From Duganella phyllosphaerae (GTDB taxonomy: Bacteria > Pseudomonadota > Gammaproteobacteria > Burkholderiales > Burkholderiaceae_D), in NCBI RefSeq assembly GCF_001758785.1, contig NZ_LROM01000050.1, forward strand, positions 1 through 64,000: 64,000 nt of DNA, in the 5' to 3' direction. The translations under genes were made by a program, and so were the position numbers. The notes under the pieces are model-generated. The model was not told where the DNA came from and did not search any database. It saw nothing but the letters and a program-made list of their open reading frames with translations. Below are positions 57,850 to 64,000 of the stretch, piece by piece (the stretch's first letter is position 1; every line of letters starts with the position of its first letter).

Positions 57850-59070
57850 TCAGCGCACAAGCTGGTTGATTTCGATAATGGGCATCAGCACCGCCAGCAC
57901 GATCAGCAGCACCACCACGCCCATGGCGAGGATCAGTGCGGGTTCGAGCAGGCCGGCGATGGTGAGCGTGCGACGTTCGAGGTCGGCTTCCTGGGCAGAC
58001 GCGGCGCGGTCCAGCATGGCCGGCAGCTCGCCGGTGATTTCGCCGGCGCGGATCATGTGCACCAGCATCGGCGGGAAGTGGCGCTGGGCCGACAGCGACC
58101 GCGCCAGGCTCACGCCTTCGCGCACGGCGTCGCTGGCCTCTTCCACCAGTTCGCGCATGGCGACGTTGGACAAGGTGTCGCGGCTGGTTTCCAGCGCGCG
58201 CAGGATCGGCACGCCGGAGCCGGTGGTGATCGCCAGGGTGCTGGCAAAGCGTGCGGTGTTCAAGCTGCGCTCGAACTTGCCGTACAGCGGCGCCGTGAGC
58301 AGCCAGGTGTGCCAGCGGCGCTTGAGCGACGGATTTTCCAGCGCCCGCCGCCAGGCAAACCAGGCGCCGATCAGCGCGATCGCCACCACGATGCCGTAAT
58401 TGCGCACGAAGTCGGAAATGGCCAGCATGATGACGGTGAGCAGCGGCAGTTTTTGCTTGGTGTTGGCAAACACCGAGACGATCTGCGGCACCACGTACGT
58501 GAGCAGGAAGATCACGATGGCAAACGCCACCACGGTGACGATGGCCGGATAGGTGAACGCCAGGCGCACCTTTTGCACCAGCGCGTTGCGGCGCTCGATG
58601 TAGTCGGCCAGGCGCGAGAGCACGCGCGACAGCTGGCCGATCTGCTCGCCGGACGCCACCAGCGCACGGTAAATTTCGGCAAAATCGCGCGGGTGGCGCG
58701 AGAGTGCGTCCGACAGCGCGGCGCCGCCGATCACCTCGGCGCGGATCGAGGCGATCAGGTCGCGCAGGTAGGCGCGCTCGGCCTGTTCCAGCAGCGCGGT
58801 AAACGCCTGTTCCAGCGGCAGGCCGGCCTCGAGCAGGCTGGCCATCTGGCGCGTAAACAGCGCCAGCTCGGTGGTGGACAGGCGCTCGCCGAAGCCGCGC
58901 CGCTTGGCCACGCCGGCCGCGTCAAGCTGGGCGGCAATGGCGTCCACCTTGAGCGGCACCAGGCCCAGCGTGCGCAACTCGGCGCGCGCCGAACGGGCGC
59001 TGTCGGAGTTGAGCACACCTTTCCTGGTGGCGCCGCCGGCATCGACGGCTTCGTAACGGAATGCTGGCAT
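57850..59070 (-). CDS. gspF: Type II secretion inner-membrane protein GspF
   Basis: A 406-residue platform protein. It has two GspF domains, each with GLPLEQAF or GVSLARSL type motifs, and three membrane segments (VVAFAIVIFLLTYV and the last one before INQLVR). The start MPAFRYEAVDAGG is family-typical. It couples the ATPase to pseudopilus assembly. Fifteen bases separate it from gspE. Confidence 0.95.
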   Translation of the reverse strand: MPAFRYEAVDAGGATRKGVLNSDSARSARAELRTLGLVPLKVDAIAAQLDAAGVAKRRGFGERLSTTELALFTRQMASLLEAGLPLEQAFTALLEQAERAYLRDLIASIRAEVIGGAALSDALSRHPRDFAEIYRALVASGEQIGQLSRVLSRLADYIERRNALVQKVRLAFTYPAIVTVVAFAIVIFLLTYVVPQIVSVFANTKQKLPLLTVIMLAISDFVRNYGIVVAIALIGAWFAWRRALENPSLKRRWHTWLLTAPLYGKFERSLNTARFASTLAITTGSGVPILRALETSRDTLSNVAMRELVEEASDAVREGVSLARSLSAQRHFPPMLVHMIRAGEITGELPAMLDRAASAQEADLERRTLTIAGLLEPALILAMGVVVLLIVLAVLMPIIEINQLVR

Positions 59071-59085
59071 CTTGGTCCCTAGTCC

Positions 59086-60507
59086 TTAATCCTTGGTCAC
59101 GCGCAGCAACTCGGCCTGGGTGGTCACGCCGCTTGCCAACCAGCGCTCACCGTCCTCGCGCATGGTGATCATGCCGCTGGCCACGGCCGCCGCCTTGACT
59201 TCCGCTTCCGAGGCGCGGTTGTGGATCTGCGCGCGGATCTGCTCGGTCGTCTCGAGGAATTCGTACACGCCCACCCGGCCGGTATAGCCGGTATGGCCGC
59301 AATGTTCGCAGCCGACCGGCTGCCACAGCTGGCCGTCGAAACTCTTGCAGTGACCGCACAGCTTGCGCACCAGGCGCTGCGCCAGCACGCCGAGCAGCGA
59401 CGACGACAGCAGGAACGGTTCGATTCCCATGTCCAGCAACCGCGTGACAGCGGCGGCAGCGTCGTTGGTGTGCAGGGTGGCCAGCACCAGGTGGCCGGTG
59501 AGCGACGCTTGCACGGCGATCTGCGCCGTTTCCAGGTCGCGGATCTCGCCGATCATGATCACGTCCGGGTCTTGCCGCAAGATCGCGCGCAGGGCCTTGG
59601 CGAAGGTCATGTCGATGCGGGCGTTGACCTGGGTCTGGCCGACGCCATTCAAGTCGTACTCGATCGGGTCTTCCACCGTCATGATGTTGGTGGTGGTGGC
59701 GTTGAGCAACGACAGCGCCGCGTACAGCGTGGTGGTTTTACCGGAGCCGGTCGGGCCGGTGACGAGCACGATGCCGTGCGGCTGGTTGATCAGCGCGTCG
59801 AACTTGGGCAGCATGGTCGCGCTCATGCCCAGGTGGTTCAGGTCGAGCCGCCCCGCTTCCTTGTCGAGCAAACGCAGCACGGCGCGCTCGCCGTGGCCGG
59901 TGGGCAAGGTGGAGACGCGCACATCGACCGGCTTGCCGCCGATGCGCAAGGTGATGCGGCCATCCTGCGGCAGGCGTTTCTCGGCGATGTCGAGCTGAGC
60001 CATGATCTTGATACGCGAAATCAAGGAGCCGTGGATCGCCTTGCGCGGGCGCACCACGTCGCGTAGCGCACCATCGACGCGGAACCGCACGACCGAGGTC
60101 TGCTCGAACGGTTCGATGTGGATGTCGGACGCGCTGTCGCGCAGCGCCTGCGTGAGCAACGCATTGATCATGCGGATCACCGGGGCGTCGTCGGACGATT
60201 CGAGCAAGTCTTCGATGGCCGGCACGTCCTGCAGCAGCTTGGTCAGATCGAGGTTGGCGTCGAACTCGTCGGCCACCATCGAGGCGTTGCCGCCAGCGCC
60301 GGCGTAGGCCGAGGCGATGGCGATTTCGAGGTCGGCGCGGGCCAGGTTCTTGAGCTGGATGCGGCCGAACCGGCGCGACACCTCGGCAATGGCGGCCGGC
60401 GCGGTGGCGCCGCACACCAGCACGTCCACCGTGTTCTCGGCGGTATCGCTTGGCTGCGCCAGCACCACGTAATCGCGGGCAAAGGCGAAGGGCAGAAGAT
60501 TGTTCAT
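59086..60507 (-). CDS. gspE: Type II secretion ATPase GspE
   Basis: A 473-residue hexameric secretion ATPase. Walker A is [12 protein letters not shown], the Asp box and Walker B follow ([17 protein letters not shown]), and a four-cysteine zinc site CGHC...CEHC near residues 395-413 is present. It powers pseudopilus extension on the cytoplasmic face of the membrane. Sixteen bases separate it from gspD. Confidence 0.96.
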   Translation of the reverse strand: MNNLLPFAFARDYVVLAQPSDTAENTVDVLVCGATAPAAIAEVSRRFGRIQLKNLARADLEIAIASAYAGAGGNASMVADEFDANLDLTKLLQDVPAIEDLLESSDDAPVIRMINALLTQALRDSASDIHIEPFEQTSVVRFRVDGALRDVVRPRKAIHGSLISRIKIMAQLDIAEKRLPQDGRITLRIGGKPVDVRVSTLPTGHGERAVLRLLDKEAGRLDLNHLGMSATMLPKFDALINQPHGIVLVTGPTGSGKTTTLYAALSLLNATTTNIMTVEDPIEYDLNGVGQTQVNARIDMTFAKALRAILRQDPDVIMIGEIRDLETAQIAVQASLTGHLVLATLHTNDAAAAVTRLLDMGIEPFLLSSSLLGVLAQRLVRKLCGHCKSFDGQLWQPVGCEHCGHTGYTGRVGVYEFLETTEQIRAQIHNRASEAEVKAAAVASGMITMREDGERWLASGVTTQAELLRVTKD

Positions 60508-60523
60508 TGCAGGCGTTCCATCA

Positions 60524-62875
60524 TTATTGCTGCTGTGGCTGTTGTTGCGGCTGTGGTTGATACAGCGGTGGTGGCAGCTGCGGTTGCTGCGGCTGCGCAG
60601 AAGGCAGTGGCGCGATGTTCTCGGCCCGGCCCGGCACGGTTTGCGACGGCACGGTCTGGATCGGCCGCGCCATGGTGCCGCTGGCGGTCGGCTGGCCGCT
60701 CTGCATATTCGGCAACATCGGCTGGCCCAGGTCCTTGACCAGGATGCTGTCCGGCGGTTTGATCGCCTCCTGGGCGCCGCGCATGTAGTCGTAGCGGTCG
60801 GTGGCCAGGCTGGTGCTTTGATCCTTGCTGCGGATCACGACCGGGCGCAGGAACACCATCAGGTTGGTTTTCTTGCGCGAGCGTTTCTGGTACTTGAACA
60901 GGTTGCCCAGGATCGGGATGTCACCGAGGCCACGGGTCTTGTCCACGCTGTCACCCTCGGTGTCTTCGATCAACCCGCCCAGCACGATGATCTGGCCGTC
61001 GTCGGCCACCACGTTGTTTTCGATCACGCGCTTGTTGATGGTGATGCCGGCCGGCGCCGACAGGGTGGACTGGTCCACGCTCGAGGTCTCGTGGTAAATC
61101 GCCAGCTTGATGGTGCCACCCTCGGAAATTTGCGGCCGCACCTTGAGCGTCAGGCCCACTTCCTTGCGGTCGATGGTCTGGAACGGGTTGGTGTTGGTGC
61201 CCGAGGTAGTGGTGAACTGGCCGGTCAGGATCGGCACGTTCTGGCCCACCGAAATGGTGGCCAGCTCGTTGTCGAGCGTGATCATGTTCGGCGTGGACAG
61301 CACGTTGGCGTTGCCGTCCGATTCCAGCGAACGGGCCAGCACACCGAGGCCCAGGCCGCCCGCAACCTGCTTGAAGATGCCCACGGTCAAACCAGCGCCA
61401 GGCAGGCTGGCGGCGGTGGCGGTGGCCGAGCCGCTGAGCGCCTGTGCCACGCCGAGGATGTTGTTGTTGGCGCCGGCCACGCCGGACGACTGCACGCCAC
61501 CGAGGCGGTACTTGCTGTTGGCGTCGCCGGTGGCGCCCAGCCACTGCACACCGAATTCGGACGCCTTGTCGGACGACACTTCGACGATCAGCGATTCGAT
61601 GTACACCTGGGCGCGGCGCACGTCGAGCTGGTCGATCACGGCGCGCAGGTTGCGGTAAATCGATTCCGGTGCGGTGATGATCAGCGTGTTGGTGGTGGCG
61701 TCGGCCTGGATGAAGCCGGCCTGGCCGCCGCCGCCCTGTTGCTGCTGGTTGTTATTGCCGGTCAGCAGAGGGTTGGTGGGACCGTTGGTGCCGCCGGTAT
61801 TGCTGCCCGAGCCCGAATTCATGCCGGTATTGCTGCTCTGGCCGCCGAACGAATTGTTGTTCATGCCCTGGCCACCGTTGTTGCTGGTGCCGCCGCTGTT
61901 CTGGTTCGGGTTGGACGTGTCGCCCGACACCAGCGAGCGCAGGGTTTGCGCCAGCTTGGTCGCTTCGGCATTTTTCAGGTACACGACGTGGACGTTGCCC
62001 AGTTCCTGGGTCGGCTGGTCGAGCTTGGCGATCAGCGACTTGGCCAGGTTGGCGCGCGCCTGCGACGGCGCCCGCAGCACCAGCGAGTTGGTGCGCGGAT
62101 CGGCCAGCACGTTGACCCGGCCGGCATCGCCGCCGGCGCCACCGGCAGCTCCGCCGCCACCGCTGGCATCCATCAGCTTGTTAATCATGGCGGCCATGTC
62201 GCTGGCGATCGCGTAGCGCACCGGGATCACGTCGAGGTCGGCCGTGGCGGGCGCGTCGAGCGCGGCGATGATTTTCGCCAGGCGCTTGAGGTTGTCCGCG
62301 TAATCGGTAATCACCACCGTGTTGTTGCCGGGGTTGGCGTTGATGGTGTTGTTGGGCGAGATCAGCGGGCGCAGCACGGTGACCACGTTGTTGGCCGACT
62401 CGTAATTGAGCTGGAAGATCTGGCTGACGATCTGGTCGCCCTTGATCTGGGTAGGCGCCGAGCCCACTTGCGTGGGCGACGACTGCAGCTTGGCGTCCGC
62501 TTCCGGCACCACCTTGGCGTAGCCGTCGCCGCTCACCACCGCAAAGCCCTGCAGGCGCAGCGCCGAGGTCAGCAAACTGAACGCCTGCGACTTGGTGATC
62601 GATTTTTCCGACACCAGGGTCAAGGTGCCCTTCACGCGCGGGTCGATCACGAAGGTGATATTGGTGTAATGGCCCACGGCCTTGATCACCGATTCGATGT
62701 CGGCGCCGACGAAATTGAGCGCGGCGGCGTCATCGGCAGGCGCGGCCTTGGCAGCGGCGTGCGCGACGCCCGGCAGCAGCGCCGTGGCGGCAGGCGCCAC
62801 CAGCGCGCAGCACAGCATCGCAGCAGCGTTCAGGCGGCGCAGCGCGGGAAGTTGGGTTGGGCTCTGTTTTTTCAT
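60524..62875 (-). CDS. gspD: Type II secretin GspD
   Basis: A 783-residue outer-membrane secretin. A signal peptide ends near [10 protein letters not shown]0-N3 ring domains contain [19 protein letters not shown] and [19 protein letters not shown]; a Gly/Asn/Ser-rich loop lies near residues 330-390; the secretin core has [11 protein letters not shown] and [28 protein letters not shown]. The C-terminus is Gln/Pro-rich rather than having an S-domain. The gene ends in an array of CAG/CAA codons. Confidence 0.95.
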   Translation of the reverse strand: MKKQSPTQLPALRRLNAAAMLCCALVAPAATALLPGVAHAAAKAAPADDAAALNFVGADIESVIKAVGHYTNITFVIDPRVKGTLTLVSEKSITKSQAFSLLTSALRLQGFAVVSGDGYAKVVPEADAKLQSSPTQVGSAPTQIKGDQIVSQIFQLNYESANNVVTVLRPLISPNNTINANPGNNTVVITDYADNLKRLAKIIAALDAPATADLDVIPVRYAIASDMAAMINKLMDASGGGGAAGGAGGDAGRVNVLADPRTNSLVLRAPSQARANLAKSLIAKLDQPTQELGNVHVVYLKNAEATKLAQTLRSLVSGDTSNPNQNSGGTSNNGGQGMNNNSFGGQSSNTGMNSGSGSNTGGTNGPTNPLLTGNNNQQQQGGGGQAGFIQADATTNTLIITAPESIYRNLRAVIDQLDVRRAQVYIESLIVEVSSDKASEFGVQWLGATGDANSKYRLGGVQSSGVAGANNNILGVAQALSGSATATAASLPGAGLTVGIFKQVAGGLGLGVLARSLESDGNANVLSTPNMITLDNELATISVGQNVPILTGQFTTTSGTNTNPFQTIDRKEVGLTLKVRPQISEGGTIKLAIYHETSSVDQSTLSAPAGITINKRVIENNVVADDGQIIVLGGLIEDTEGDSVDKTRGLGDIPILGNLFKYQKRSRKKTNLMVFLRPVVIRSKDQSTSLATDRYDYMRGAQEAIKPPDSILVKDLGQPMLPNMQSGQPTASGTMARPIQTVPSQTVPGRAENIAPLPSAQPQQPQLPPPLYQPQPQQQPQQQ

Positions 62876-62887
62876 GGGGCTGAACTT

Positions 62888-63664
62888 TTAAGAATGGAAC
62901 TCTAAAGCGATGATGGTGCGGTCGGTGCCGGGACGGCGCTGGCCTAGCAAGGTCAGCAGGTTGGCCAGTACGTCGTCGTATCCTTGTGCTGCTTCGGCCT
63001 GCCCGGAAAAATTCAGGCGGCCACGGTTGAGGTTACCGCTGCCGCTGAGCAGCAGGGGTCCCTTGACGGAACTCAGCGTGAGCGCCGCCTGCTGGCCGCG
63101 CCAGTCGAGCGCCAGCGCATAACTGCCGAGCGGGCGCACCGGCGCCAGCCGCGACGACATGTCGGTCATCTCCAGCGTGGTGCGGCCGTTGACGCCGATC
63201 TGTTTCTGGTCGAGCGCCAGCTCGAGGCCGGTCCACGACAGGCGCATGGTGCCGCTCGGCGCCAGCGTGTTCAGCGGCGCGCCCAGCCCGGCCAGGCCCT
63301 CGGCCGGCAGCAGCAGTGCCGACGGACTCAGTTGCCACTGCGACCAGCTGCCCTTGAAGGTGACCGGCTGCGCCAGCGCCTGCGGGTTTTCCAGCCGCAG
63401 ATCGACCATGCCGATCAGCGCCAGCGGCGACACGGTCCAGGTAAAGCGCCCCGGCAGCAGCGGCGTGACCGGGCCATTGCCGCCGGCCGCGCCGCCGATA
63501 AAGGCGGAGCCGCGCCACAGCGTACCCTGCGCGTCGCCCAGGGTCAAACGCCCGCCCGTGCGCTGCTCGACCAGCGCGCCGAGCCAGGCGGCGGGAAAGA
63601 AGATGGCCAGCGTTAACAGCACGCTGAGCACGCAGGTGCTTACCCACAGCAGGGCGCGCTTCAC
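62888..63664 (-). CDS. gspN: Type II secretion protein GspN
   Basis: A 258-residue inner-membrane protein with one N-terminal segment (VSTCVLSVLLTLAIFFPAAW) and a beta-rich domain (LGDAQGTLWRGSAFIGG, then FTWTVSPLALIGMVDLRL) typical of GspN. A GTG at 63664 is chosen; the frame extends upstream but overlaps gspM. Role in secretion is accessory. It ends 12 bases before the gspD start. Confidence 0.86.
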   Translation of the reverse strand: MKRALLWVSTCVLSVLLTLAIFFPAAWLGALVEQRTGGRLTLGDAQGTLWRGSAFIGGAAGGNGPVTPLLPGRFTWTVSPLALIGMVDLRLENPQALAQPVTFKGSWSQWQLSPSALLLPAEGLAGLGAPLNTLAPSGTMRLSWTGLELALDQKQIGVNGRTTLEMTDMSSRLAPVRPLGSYALALDWRGQQAALTLSSVKGPLLLSGSGNLNRGRLNFSGQAEAAQGYDDVLANLLTLLGQRRPGTDRTIIALEFHS

Positions 63665-63695
63665 GGACGGGCTTTCAGGATCATCTGGGCTGTTG

Positions 63696-64000
63696 TCATT
63701 GCTGGCTCTGGCGCAAGGTGATATTGCCGTTGACCATGCCGGCCACGTCCTGCGCGACAAAATTGGCGTCCTGCACGGCGATGCGGCTGTCCACCCGCGC
63801 CGCTTCGAGCCAGGTCACCACGGCCGCGAACGGCACGTTGGTGAGCTGGATCCTGGCGTATTCGCCGGTGATGTTGACGGTGGGCGAACCCAGGCCTTGC
63901 GCGGCCAGGCTGGCGGCCAGGCTTTCGCGCGTCATTGGTGGCGGCGCGATATTGTTCTGGCCGCGCAGGGCGATCGCTTCGCGCGCCAGCGCCTGCATTT
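63696..64000 (-). CDS. gspM: Type II secretion protein GspM, C-terminal part (cut by window edge)
   Basis: About 100 codons with the GspM C-terminal fold (VNITGEYARIQLTNVPFAAVVTWLEAAR ... QDVAGMVNGNITLRQ). The first part, including the expected membrane segment, lies beyond the right edge; the ATG at 63998 is probably internal. Gene order M-N-D-E-F-C suggests that GspL and K lie to the right. Confidence 0.85.
   Translation of the reverse strand, partial: MQALAREAIALRGQNNIAPPPMTRESLAASLAAQGLGSPTVNITGEYARIQLTNVPFAAVVTWLEAARVDSRIAVQDANFVAQDVAGMVNGNITLRQSQQ

Overview
The window is a high-GC chromosomal segment from a betaproteobacterium, most likely of the Oxalobacteraceae (Massilia/Duganella/Janthinobacterium type). 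The evidence is the tRNA-Tyr/Gly/Thr-tuf operon, a Burkholderiales-type general porin, a SAH riboswitch ahead of ahcY, a single-cysteine DksA, and REP-like palindromes between genes. No plasmid, prophage, insertion sequence or CRISPR array was seen. Most of the region is housekeeping with a few accessory blocks. The family placement is inference from gene content.

Layout. 1-705 (-): start of tuf preceded by tRNA-Thr, tRNA-Gly and tRNA-Tyr under one strong promoter. 867-4920 (-): HD-GYP regulator, membrane J-domain protein, MidA-type methyltransferase. 4952-7113 (+): FolM-like reductase, folB, ttcA. 7169-10575 (-): M14 carboxypeptidase and S41 lipoprotein protease. 10646-12898: divergent LysR regulator and MFS exporter. 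12990-15668 (-): TonB-dependent receptor. 15923-18212 (+): an AAC(3)-fold acetyltransferase overlapping a polysaccharide-deacetylase-like gene. 18225-23704: aryl-pyruvate catabolism (fused indolepyruvate ferredoxin oxidoreductase, HPPD) with a divergent Lrp-type regulator.

23710-30967 (-) is the most interesting part. Seven co-directional genes encode an envelope redox and protein-sorting module: a MrtJ-like intramembrane protease, a c-type cytochrome with ASH-type repeats and a JDVT-CTERM-like tail, a TlpA thioredoxin, a DUF4266 lipoprotein with a glycine/cysteine tail, a DUF3570 outer-membrane protein, an ApbE flavin transferase and DsbD. The DUF3570 protein carries a DDVSGAT sequence that matches the ApbE flavinylation motif, so it may be the ApbE substrate.

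31050-36443 holds a GNAT acetyltransferase, cca, a glutathione transferase, a soluble lytic transglycosylase and 5-formyl-THF cyclo-ligase. 36506-39276 (-) is a methyl-cycle operon (SAH riboswitch, ahcY, PF04020 membrane protein, metF) with an internal terminator. 39382-46392 holds a membrane-anchored AraC-type regulator, a secreted protein of unknown function, metK, two lipid A acyltransferases, dapF and a SEL1-repeat protein. 46801-54797 (+) holds a porin with an exemplary terminator, DUF484, xerC, a COG0523 metallochaperone, dksA, hslVU, a small basic protein and an XRE regulator. 54893-64000 (-) is a type II secretion operon (gspM partial, N, D, E, F, C) ending in a patatin/beta-barrel protein translationally coupled to gspC.

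Several intergenic inverted repeats are unexplained by the genes: 7126-7155, 12899-12979, 15777-15834, 36417-36503, 53498-53620 and 54809-54890. Two look like REP/REPIN doublets and one coincides exactly with a 40-codon open frame. All calls come from reading the sequence; no homology search or RNA folding was run.
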